Part shown: positions 47,001 to 57,036 of the stretch, in pieces
Numbering within the stretch: the first letter of the stretch is position 1
Layout: each line of letters begins with the position of its first letter
Source: Anaeramoeba flamelloides
Taxonomy: Eukaryota; Metamonada; Anaeramoebidae
Assembly: GCA_027625915.1 (NCBI GenBank)
Contig: JANTQA010000018.1
Location: 929,718-993,717 of the forward strand
Direction: 5' to 3'
DNA: 64,000 nucleotides
Program-made: the position numbers and the translations under genes
The notes under the pieces: generated by a model
Database searches by the model: none
Told to the model about the DNA's origin: nothing
The model's input: only the letters and a program-made list of their open reading frames with translations

Positions 47001-50000
47001 GAAATAGGATGAAAGATACAATGAAAAATATAAAAATAAAAGACTTTTTTTCTGAAACAAAACAACCATTTTCAAAATTTTGAGATAATATTACTTTTCC
47101 TATTTTGAAAAAATTTTTAAGAATAGATCAATCAAAGAAAAACCCTGGTTACGAAAAGATAGTATGATAAAAACTGTTATTGTGATTTAGTCTTCCATTT
47201 TCACTTTATATATTTCTTTTTTTTTTTTTTTTTTCTCAATTGTTGGTTTCAATAATTAATTTTTCGATTAACAATAAATTTCTTGTTTTGTAGATTAATA
47301 ACATCCCCAATAAAAAAATTCTAAATATTCTTTCAGTCACTTTAATTTCTTCGTTTTACTGCTGTTTGTTTTAGTTGTTTTTTCTCAAAGTAAAAAAGGG
47401 ATTTCGACTCCAAAAAATACTAAAAATGAGTGTATAACCAACTCAAAATTTGGATTGAAACTCACCAACTTTTTAAAAAAAAATTTTTTTTGTTATAAAA
47501 TCTTGTAGAAATTTGAGAAAATCTTTGTAACTGTCAAACCAAAAACCCTGAAAATTTTCAAAAACTAGGAAATTCTATTTTTTTGATCAACTGAAAATAT
47601 TAGTAAAAATTGCAAAAATATATTCCCATTTTACAGATAAATTTATAAAATTTTGAGTAACCATTAACCATTCAAAATGGGATCTTGTTTAAATATTATA
47701 ATTATATCAATTTAACCCCCTTGATAAATCCAGAAATCAAAAAAAAAAAAATACCAAATCTTCAAAATTAATAGAGAACAAGAAATTAAAATAAAAATCT
47801 AATTTTGAAATTAAATTTTATAATCAAAATTATTTTTATTAATTTAAAAATATTTGAATGGTTTTTAATTTAAGAACAGGTGTTTGATTATTGTGAATTC
47901 ACAATAAATTAAGAAAAACTAATTTGATAAAAAAATTTTTTCCTATAAATTACTCAATTTAAATGCAAAATTTTGAAACAAATTATGAAAAGAAAGATCT
48001 AAAGAAAATCAAACTCTTATTTAATAAATGCAACAACAAAATAATTCTTATATATAGATTATTTCTAATAAAATTGGAATTTATCTCAAGGGAAAATCAC
48101 AATAAATTTGATTTTCAATTTTCAGTCAAGTTCTCAATTAATTTTACAAATTTTGGATTTTTTTGATTTCTGAATTCACCAAAGAGTTAAAAATGATGGA
48201 TTCAGAATATTTAACTAATACCCCAATTGGAATGGTTATAAGTTACTGGGTAATTTATCGATTTATTGGTAAAATGGGAATATATTTTCGAATTTTTACT
48301 AATATTTACAATTGATCAAAAAAAATGATTTTATGGGATTATGAAAGTTTTAGGGTTTTATATTTGACGGTAAAATTATTCTTTAAGTATTGCTCTTGAG
48401 AAAATTTTTTTATCCACCCATCTAGCGAGATTAGTTCAAATCAAAAAAGAAGAAACAAATTAATTTTTTGTTCTCTTTTGCTTTCGAAAACAAAAAATTG
48501 GCAATTTGAGGTTGGTACTCTTATAAAAGAAAAAGGCTACAAACAAATTGTGTTTTTATTACATTTATGTTATTTTTATTTATATTTGTGATAATTTTTA
48601 ATTGTGTTTTTTGTTAGTTTTCTTTTTCATATTGGAGATAAAATTGGGAACAAATGTTTTCAACACAAAAATGAAGAAAGTTTCTTTCTATTCAATGCTT
48701 CATCATAATCAATATTTAAAAAATTCTTTTTTTCCAAACCATTTGATAGTGCTGATTGCCATTTATTTTATAAATCATATTAATGGCTGGATGAGTTTTT
48801 GAAGTAATACTGGTATTATTTGAATAATAAATGGGAAATAAAGTTCAGTTTCATTTTCATTTTCATTTTACTTTTACTTTTTCTTTATTTCTATCAATAA
48901 CAATTTCAAGATATCGATGATAATTCGCGAGTTCTCTAGTTATTTATTTGGTTCCTTTTTTATTATTACATTATGAATAAACTAAGAATCCTAAATAAAA
49001 GAATATTTCAGAATTGAAAAAAGATAATCAAGCAGAAATTTTATCCCACTTAAGGTTTGCAATTCCTGAAATTTGAAAAAGGATTATCTTGTATCGGGTG
49101 TGGCGACTTGTTATTTTGGTTCTTAACTGATCGATCTTTGGCTTTGTATGGAATTTTCCTCATTTGTTCAAAAAATGAAATTTTTCTCAATATTTTTTTT
49201 TTTTCCCGAAATCCGATTTGAAGAGTCTAAGAATCATAAATCGGAAGGTATTTAATAAAAAAATTAATTTTTAGGTTGTCTTGTCAACTTGACATTTTTA
49301 TTCACCCTTTTTTCAATTCACGATCATGAAAAAATTTTTCAAAAAAATAATTAAACATTTGCTTTCTGATAAACTTCACTTATAATAAATACTATTGGTT
49401 AATAAAAGATCTTGGATCAAAAATTATTTTTAAAGATGTTTAACAATTAAAGTTGGAAAATCCAATTTTCCAGGTTCTATTAAAAGTTTTTTAAATTTAA
49501 TAGTTAAAAATTTGAAAAAATATTTTTTTTTTCTAGCTAAGAGGTTATAATCATATATTTTTAAAGGTATTTTAAATTTAATAAACATCTTTCAAATGGG
49601 TAACCAATTTTTTTGAACTATGAAAGAATTATTTATTTCAAAAATTAAAAAAAAACGTCGTTAGCTCTTCCAGAATTTAAAAGAATTGAGTAAAATCAAA
49701 GATTTTTCTCTATTCTTTTGAAAACCCCAAGAAAACCTAGGAACTTGACGGCACTTGACGGAACAGAATAATTATCACAAGGATTTTTTTTCTCTATTTT
49801 AGTTTTATTAGACGAGTACAGCATTTTCAAAACTAATAGTTATTATCTATCAAAGTAAATATCCCCAAGTTGAATTAAACTAAAATTCATCCTTCCGTTT
49901 ATTTGGAATTTTTGATCCGAATAAAAAAACACCTTTTTTTCTCGACTAGAGGCTTTTAAAAATCATGGTACTACAAAATTAATAAATACAATAGCCTCAT

Positions 50001-51785
50001 GAATTTGAAGTTCCGTAATTTTGATTAGATTGTGAATAAACTTTGTTATTAAAGATGAAAGGGGAACAAAAGTAGTATTTTTTTGGAACTTTTTTTTTTT
50101 CAATTTTATTTTTTCATACTAGTGATTACCTAAATAATTGCACTTTTTTTGGTCAAAACAAATAAAAACAAACCTAAATAAAAATTTCAATCAATAACCC
50201 AAAAATCACATTTTTTATTAACTTAAAATACTCCCAATCTATTTGTCTTATATTCATCAATTCAGATTTCGTGAAAAAAAAAACAATAAATTGTCAAAAA
50301 TTGCCTTTTTTAACAAACTATTAAAGCCCAAGTTCGATCAGCTAATAACAAAATTAACAAGTTGCCACACCCTTTATAAGATAATCCTTTTTCAAATTTC
50401 AGGGGTTTGCACTATTAAAATTCATATAAAGTTAAAGATCAATCAACTCAGAACCAAAATAACATTGCCACGCCTAATACAGGATAGTCTTTTTTCAAAT
50501 TTCAGCGATTGGGAACCTTTATTTTTCTTGAAACAGGAATTTTAAAAAAAAATGAATTTTGGTTAAAATTTAACACAAGAAAAGAAAGCAGAGACTAACC
50601 TATCTGAAAAAAAATAATATAGTTTTTGAGTGTTTCAGCTCAGATTAAAAGTTACAAATCTTTTAAAATATTTCACAGAGAAAAATATCAAAAACTTTAA
50701 AAAAAAGAAAGACTACAAAAAGCACAAGGCTTATACAAAGATTTTTCCCTTTAAAAGGGCTGAAAAGTGTTTGTTAACTGTCTGAAAGTTTTTAAAAGTA
50801 TGAAATACTCGTATATTTGGAAAAGTACTCAGATTTTTTGGAGTGGCAAAATACAAAAGGAAAGATTTAGAATTGTCAAGAGGTGGGTGTTATTTCCAAA
50901 ATCCTAAAAGTCCTTGTTTTGAACATTGTTTCCAATTACGTTCAAACGAAAATGCTTAAAAGTTTTTTTTGAGAATAAAGACCTTTCAAATCTATTTTTC
51001 CCAAGCGGGGTGTGGTATGCCATAACGATTTGAAAATTCAGAAAAAATCAATCACCAGGAACAAATAAGAAGAAAAAATAAAAAAAATTTACCTTTTGAT
51101 TCAGTCAAAATTGGAAAAGTTACAACAGTATCATCACAAGTGAAAGTTAATAACACGATTCCTGTTCCTCCGTATGTTAGTAAGAAATCAAAGTTAATAA
51201 AGCCATCACTGTCTGTTTTCGAACTCAATGTTCCTTTTGTTCCGACATCCAACAAATGCTCATTTCGACTCTGAAGCAAAGTCGATCCTCCTTGGAATTC
51301 TTTCATCGAGTAGACGTAAACAACATCAACTTTGACTGTTTTATTATCCAAGCCAACTTGGTACTCATTGATAATCCTAATTCGAGGTTTAATGTGTGTT
51401 TCTTGATAGTAGACTAATGTTGGTGGGTATGCTGCAAAAAGCATCTCACTAACACCATCTTCTCTCGTGACATCCTGTTGATCAAAAATGCTTGAGAGTG
51501 CGATATAGCACCCAAAGGTGACAATAAAAAAGAACAAAACAATTGTGAAAAATCTATGTTGTGTTGTGTTGTGTTGTTTTATTCCACAAAAAGCGTGGAA
51601 AAAAGAAAAGGAAAGTTTGTTTATTGAGTGCACCTTTGGTGTTTTTGAAAAGATTTGTTTTTTTGTTTATTATGTTACCTTGAACGGACTTTGTCAGTCA
51701 CTAAATCAAGAAAATAAGGTGTGTGGAGCCCTTTTATTGTTTTTGTCTTTTTATCAAAAATAAGACAACCACAAATTTTTTTCAT
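41019..51785 (-). CDS. STRA6: Giant STRA6-family membrane protein with ~10 Ig-like ectodomain repeats
   Basis: Exons 51785-51679, 51553-51093, 46718-42664 and 42611-41019 give 2,071 residues in consistent phase. Residues 37-59 form a transmembrane anchor. About 190-1310 are repeats of 95-135 residues, each with one (S/T)D(S/N/E)(D/E/N)G-xxxF motif, ten in all (TDSDGFINF, SDSDGIIQF, TDSEGYAEY and so on), like invasin/Big-type Ig modules. Three helices lie at about 1321-1410, then an acidic Asp/Ser-rich loop, a K/E-rich stretch, and five or six more helices (1632-1910). The C-terminal part aligns with human STRA6: RVDIPIFGGFLSAIDSGHGA (human [20 protein letters not shown]), NNPTHLIFSDLV, and ISKWFIYSSLLNNPDLRKHR (human RWGLAYTLLHNPTLQVFRK). 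STRA6 moves retinol from its carrier protein; the ligand here is unknown. The large ectodomain is not found in animal STRA6. The symbol marks the family only. Confidence 0.87.
42612..42663 (-). other. Very short intron joining ectodomain and STRA6 frames (52 nt; alternative 46 nt)
   Basis: Minus-strand donors GTAACT (42663) and GTAAAT (42657) are both in phase 0; the acceptor is CTTTTAG (42613-42612). Removing either 52 or 46 nt shifts by one base and continues ATA ATG AAA ATA in the frame of the STRA6 core. Unspliced, the first frame ends in TAA at 42589-42591, after an A8 run. It is much shorter than the other introns here (110 bp and up). Confidence 0.6.
47530..48370. mobile_element. R12 TA-flanked element with long inverted ends (841 bp)
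   Basis: TA at 47528-47529 and 48371-48372. The left arm has AATATTAGTAAAAATTGC and ATATATTCCCATTTTAC; the right arm has the complements (TTTTTACTAATATTTACAAT, GTAAAATGGGAATATAT). The arms run about 150-170 bp with gaps. Only one copy seen. A 67-codon plus-strand frame lies between the arms, without family resemblance. Confidence 0.75.
49370..50190 (+). repeat. Dispersed repeat R8, copy 2
   Basis: Same orientation as 190-1240. Shared words include ATACTATTGGTTAATAAAA, AAGTTGGAAAATCCAATTTT, TTATTATCTATCAAA and AATAAATACAATAGCCTCA. It is flanked by R9 units in opposite orientations. Confidence 0.65.
50345..50515 (+). repeat. R9 tandem pair (with an inverted third unit at about 49050-49140)
   Basis: Two head-to-tail units: AAGTTGCCACACCC...AATCCTTTTTCAAATTTCAG and CATTGCCACGCCT...AGTCTTTTTTCAAATTTCAG. 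The inverted unit reads CTGAAATTTGAAAAAGGAT...GGGTGTGGCGAC. Units are about 75-90 bp. The inverted arrangement brackets R8 copy 2. Confidence 0.65.
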
Positions 51786-52434
51786 TTTGATGGTTTATTG
51801 AACAAAAACAAAAAATAAAAAAATCTGCATTTTTTGGCCACATCAAATATGATAAACATGAATAGATTCTTACATTCTTTTTTTTGTTTCGCTTTTTAAA
51901 GTATTTTTGTCTCTGAATTGTTTATTACTTTCGAATCAAATAATTTGGTTGAAAAACAAGTTGTCTTTTTTTTGATTTTGTTGATTTCAGTCTTTTTATG
52001 GGTGGACAAATAAATTCAAAAAAAAAGTTTTGAAACTTTTTGGTTTAATTTCCTTTCTTTGTGTCAAGTAAACCAAATTTCAAAAATTTTTTTTCTAAAA
52101 TTAACCTTCTTGTCAACTAATTTCCAAGTTTTTTTTTTTATATTTAGGAAACGAAATTTCTTTTTTCACAACTTTTCAAAACATTTTCAAAAATGGGAAA
52201 GTGAAGAAAAAAGTTGCAAACACTTATAGGAATTAATCAATTAGATATACAAATTATTTCTAAGGATCAGTTATTCATTCAAAAAGTTTTTCTCAATTCA
52301 AGAGAATACACATGCTCAATTTGTTTTTGAGTAAAATTATTTTTTTTCCTAATAAATTTGTTTTTGCTTAATTCCTTATTTATTTCATTTACGAATTTTT
52401 AAAAACTTCTGTGATTTTTTTTTTTGTTTATTAA

Positions 52435-52856
52435 GGTCTATCAAAAATAAAGTCATTAAGAGTAGTTATATGGGTCAAAGTATTGCTGAGGTATGTCCTT
52501 TATCTCTTTAGATAACGAAGAACTCTAAAATTTGAAATTTTTGATTCATTTCAGAATCTTCATGAATCAAATTCTTGATTATCTGAGTGATAACTAACAC
52601 CTAATCATTATTCGTCTAAGGCAAGTATTATCTAGCTTCCATTGAATAGACTATATAAAAATCAAGTCTTATCACTTAGGGTTGGGTAAAGGAAAATCAA
52701 TAATACCTTACAATTAAGGATCTGATCTGGCAAAATTTTCAAATTCAAAAAACTTTGAAATTTAATAGTTCTTCTGGATCTATAAAGATATCACACATAA
52801 TTCAGTAATACTTTGACCCATATATGGACTCTTAAAGGCTTTAATTTTGAGAATCC
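52435..52856. mobile_element. R11 TTAA-flanked foldback element (422 bp)
   Basis: TTAA at 52431-52434 and 52857-52860. Inverted ends of about 110 bp: left GGTCTATCAAAAATAAAG...TTATATGGGTCAAAGTATTG, right complement GGATTCTCAAAATTAAAG...ATATATGGGTCAAAGTATTA. Like R3 and R7, the sequence directly after TTAA starts with GG. Confidence 0.85.
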
Positions 52857-53704
52857 TTAATTTTGGATTACTTTCAATATTTTTTATCAAGTGAGTATTC
52901 TTGAAATCATTTTTATTTTTTTAATGAATTACTAAAGGGAAGTTTTAAATTATTTTTAGGAAAAATTTCATGAAAATGATTTATATGTTCTATTCAAAAG
53001 TCTATAATTAAATTCCATTATTATTTAATATTAAATAAATGAATTCTCTGAGGTTTAAAAATCTCGAAAAAAATCTAATTAGCTGACTAAAAAAATAAGT
53101 TGAAACGTATATTAAAAATTATCCTTGAATTCATAAAACACCAAGAATTTAGGGAAAAAAAATGTATTTCAAGACAAATTTAAAGGTTACTTAATCCATA
53201 ATCAGACTTGAAAGTTGAAAAGTATCTTTCTCAAATTTGATAGAAATGTAAGCAAAATTTCAAAAATAGGGGCAGATTTTTCATCCTAATACAAATTGTT
53301 TAATTGTTTTTTAATTTGAAAAATAATGTATTTTACTAAAATGTTTAGAGATAATAACCAACATAGATTAATAAATAAAAATATAGTGTAATCACTTTAT
53401 TTTTTGAAATTCAAATGAAAAAAGAAAAAAATATTAAAAAAAAAGTTTGCAAATAATTTTGAAATTGGGTTTATATTAGTTACTGAAAAAATTCTTTTTT
53501 TAAAAAATTCAAATAATTAACCTAGATATTTTTTGATAAATTATATCACATTTATTGGAAATCAATTCAAAACGAAAATAAGATTCAAAGAAGGAAACAA
53601 AAATATAATCTATTTTTTAAATTAATAATTGGTACTAAAATCTTCAAATAAAAATCTTGAATAAGATTTAATAGTAGATGTTCTAAATATTAATTTTTTT
53701 AATA

Positions 53705-53898
53705 CAGTCAGTCCCACTTTTAAGGCAAAAACTTGCAATTAAATTTAAGGCAGATTAAAAATCTCAAATTAAGTCACAAAATTTGGAATTTTTTTACAAT
53801 TTATTTTACTAAATTCTGAATTTTGTGCCTTAATTTGAGATTTTTATTGTACCTTAAATTTTCATTGCAAGTTTTTGCCTTAAAAGCGGAACTGACTT
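53705..53898 (+). mobile_element. MITE family R1, copy c (194 bp)
   Basis: TA|CAGTCAGTCCCACTTTTAAG and the complementary right arm CTTAAAAGCGGAACTGACTT|TA. The arms pair over about 70 bp each, so the transcript of either strand would fold into a long hairpin. Confidence 0.9.
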
Positions 53899-54024
53899 TA
53901 CTAGAAATCTGAATAGTTTGGGTTTCTATTTTTAAATTTCGAACAATAATTCAGAGATTAATTTCCCAAAATAACTTTTGTAAATTTGGTTAATAATAAT
54001 AAATCTGATAATTTGTTATTAAAA

Positions 54025-54216
54025 CCAGTCAGTTCAACTTTTAAGTGAAAAAGGTGTAACGACTATTAAGTGACAAAAAAAGCCCAAATTTAGAAACATA
54101 CTTTAGATTTTTTTACAGTAATTATATTACTCAAATCCAAAGTTTGTTATTAATTTGGATTTTTTTTTCGGCTGTAATTTTTGTTCAAAGTTTGTACCTT
54201 AAAAGTAGAAGTGATA
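54025..54216 (+). mobile_element. MITE family R1, copy d (old, diverged)
   Basis: CCAGTCAGTTCAACTTTTAAG on the left and CTTAAAAGTAGAAGTGATAA on the right, about 192 bp, with many changes in both arms. It lies 126 bp from copy c in the same orientation. Confidence 0.75.
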
Positions 54217-55579
54217 ATAATATTTTTCTGAGATTTTTAGAGTCATGTAAAAGATAAAATATTAATATGTGTTATTTTTAATTATAGGGTATTGTAATTG
54301 AAGAATAATTGTTCAAAACACTGATACCTTAAGTACATTTTTTTTATATACCCATGAAAAATTTTTTGAATAGAAATCTATTCTCAACAAATAATAAAAA
54401 ATTAAGAAGTTTTGTATATATCTCACTTTTCATTTATAGTTTGTGTTTTAGAAGTGGAACTGGATTTTCTATTCCGATAACATCTAATATTGTGTCTTTT
54501 TAAAATATTGCGATTTGATAAAAATAATCGATTTTTGTAACTTGATCATGGCTTAAGCACAGATATCATCAAAATATCTATTTTTTTTTTTTTTTTTTCT
54601 CAGTTTATCAGTATTTTCGTACTTGTAACCTCTTAAATTTTCATAATTTCATAAGAAAATACAACTTATTTTAAATAAAAATATATAGATATTTTATATC
54701 AAATTAAATGGAAAAACAAAATAAACTCCTTTTTTTGTAAAAATAATGTGTTTAATACGTGGATAAATCATTGTATACTTCCCAAAGAAAGATAAAAGTA
54801 AAGAATATATTTTGTATATGAAGAATTCATTTAACCCAGTCTCTTTCTATTAAAACATGTTTTAAAGAATTTGGAATATCTTATTATTGATTAACAAAAC
54901 TAATCAAAAGTTACATTAATAAAAAAGATAGATGATTATTTGCATTATAAAAACACTTTACTTTATTTTGAAAAAACTAGTATGATAGTCTTTTCTAATG
55001 AACTTTTTGAAATAAGGAATGAAAAATTAATCAACACAAATATAGTTCCAGAGATTTATTTCTTCTTCAAAACTTCTAACGGTTGAATCATTAGAATACA
55101 GTCAGATCTTTTTAGATTACCATTTATTTATTTTGTACGGGATCTTGATTACCAGTTTCTTATCATAATTTGAAGTTTCATTTTTTTTTTCTCTAATGTA
55201 AGTAAAAATCAAGAATATTGTTTCAAATAAAAAGTAAAAAAAAATAATCGTCAAAAAAAAAAAAAAAAAAGTTCAAAAGAAGGAATTTATATCGAAAAGA
55301 AAAAATGTTTACTAAATTATTGGGCAAGGGGTAATAATATTTTGGTTTTTTTAATTTGAAATAAAAATGGGGAAATTAAAGAAATTCATTCAAGAAATGT
55401 ATATTTCTAATGAAGTATTTGAAAAGTATACTATTTTCTTCACATCAAACCAGAATTAGATAAATTAAATGAAAATATGATATTTAAAATTAATTTTGGC
55501 AAATTCTTCAGTAAATCGAAAATAATTTGTTCATCAAAAATTAGTCATACAAAAAGTATTTCCATGAAGAAAAAAAAAT

Positions 55580-55855
55580 AAAAAAGAGTAAAGAAGAAGT
55601 AATTAAATTAAATATTATCCATATAATCAATAAATAAATTATATTTTTTTCAATGATAAATTTGTCCATGTTTTTGATTTCCTTTTTTCAATTGTTTTAT
55701 AAATTTAAGTACAGACTATGTTAGATTCCTCTATATTTAGTATATTCATTTTTTTTAGTTAAAGAAATGATTTGAAGGATTGCATTTCTCATAAACAGAG
55801 ACTCTCAAAATTTATAAATTGTACCTACTCCGATAATTATTTGCCTTGAAAAAAA
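55580..55855 (+). repeat. R7 copy E, degraded right part
   Basis: TTAAAGAAATGATTTGAAGGAT, GACTCTCAAAATTTATAAATTG and GTACCTACTCC match the right end of R7 copy A in order. The upstream part, TTTTTGATTTCC near 55674, also matches. Its left extent could not be fixed. Confidence 0.6.
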
Positions 55856-55906
55856 AATCCTTAAAACAAAATAATTGTCAAACAACCCTTATTGATTTTA
55901 ATTATA

Positions 55907-56837
55907 GTTGGGAAAAAAATACCGGACATGAAAAAAATCCCGAACAAGATTTTTAATTGTGATTATTAGTAAAATTTTTGTATAATTTCAATTAAATCCT
56001 TATTATAAATAACCAATTTTTTTATGAGATTAGTAATAAACCTACCTAAAGTCCATCAAAGTAAGGTGTCTTTAGAATACTCGAGTAATTGGTTGATAGC
56101 CTAATGTTGATCAACTTTTTTTGAAAAACAATCGGAGTTTTATTGAGGTTTACTAGAGTTTGGAAAATGATAATTTTTATTCTTGTTTTTTGATTGATTG
56201 AATGGTGTTTTGAACAAGTGTGATTTCATCAATCATCATTCTAATAAGTGGGGGAGTTATAATTGAAAAAGTTCGATTCTTAAAAAAAGGAATTTGATTG
56301 TAAATAACTGTTGAGAGAAAAATGTTGGACAGAGAAAAATAGTTGGACACCAATTTTAATTGGAAGCATTACTGAAAATGGTTTTTAATTTCTTTCGTTT
56401 GTGAAATAACCAAAGAAATTAAGAACAATCTACTTATTAGAATAAGCATTAATGTGATTCTACTTTTTCAAAACCTTAACTCTTATAGTCTAAAGCAAGT
56501 TCTAAAATTACCATTTTCAGAATTAATATTAAACTTTACCAAAACTAGGATTTTTGTTAAAATAGAATGATCTACTTTAGTTATCAACCATCCAAATGGG
56601 TATTATACACACACCACAGATTAATGAACTTGTAACACATTTAAACTTGTATTTATCAAAAATTCACCTAGTTATCAATAGGATTTGATTTTCAATTTTA
56701 CTAATGTTCCCAATTAAAAATGGTGTCCAACTATTTTTCTCTCAACAGTAAAAGAAATTACACAATAATTTTACTAATATTCACAATTAAAAATCTTGTC
56801 AGGGATTTTTTTCATGTATGGTATTTTTTTCACTGCT
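55907..56837 (+). mobile_element. R5 inverted-repeat element, copy 1, interrupted by R4
   Basis: Left arm GGGAAAAAAATACCGGACAT...AATCCCGAACAAGATTTTTA; right arm is the complement of GTGAAAAAAATACCATACAT...AATCCCTGACAAGATTTTTA. Arms are about 80 bp. Without the R4 insertion it is about 485 bp and matches 59196-59693 in reverse orientation across the interior (TTGTTTTTTGATTGATT, AACCAATTTTTTT). Confidence 0.85.
56308..56748 (+). mobile_element. Element R4, copy 1, nested in R5 (441 bp)
   Basis: TAA at 56305-56307 and 56749-56751. Ends are CTGTTGAGAGAAAAAT and its complement ATTTTTCTCTCAACAG, followed inward on both sides by TTGGACACCA(A/T)TTTTAATTGG. The left end carries an extra AGAAAAAT-TTGGACA unit. 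A TAA/TTA target fits PIF/Harbinger-type elements, though no transposase is present to confirm it. Confidence 0.85.
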
Positions 56838-57036
56838 CAATATCAAAGAATATTTCAAATCTTCTCAAGTCCTTTTTGAAATAGTTCTAAAGCCTCACTC
56901 ACGTATAAGAAAAGAGTCAACTTTAAGATTCAAAATAAACTTATTACCCAAAATAAAACAAATTATTTTTTAGCAAAACCTTTTACTTTTATTTTTCTTT
57001 TCGATAATCCCAAAAAGAAAAACAAACAAAGAAGAG

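Larger units (their letters stand above)
46719..51092 (-). other. STRA6-like intron of 4.37 kb packed with repeats
   Basis: Donor TCAAAAG|GTAAAT (51092) and acceptor ATCAAAAG|TTAATAAA (46719), phase 1, rebuilding TESK-V-NKIKLLNNPP in the middle of a repeat linker. It contains R12 (47530-48370), R8 copy 2 (49370-50190) and three units of R9 (49050-49140, 50350-50410, 50430-50510). Plus-strand frames at 47963 and 50243 are inside these elements and are not called. Confidence 0.8.
51786..57036. other. Divergent intergenic region (5.25 kb) between STRA6-like and the plus-strand gene
   Basis: The only head-to-head gene pair in the window, so it must hold two promoters. It carries R11 (52435-52856), R1 copies c and d, degraded R7 copy E (about 55580-55855), and R5 copy 1 with nested R4. 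I see no conserved promoter motif. Confidence 0.6.
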
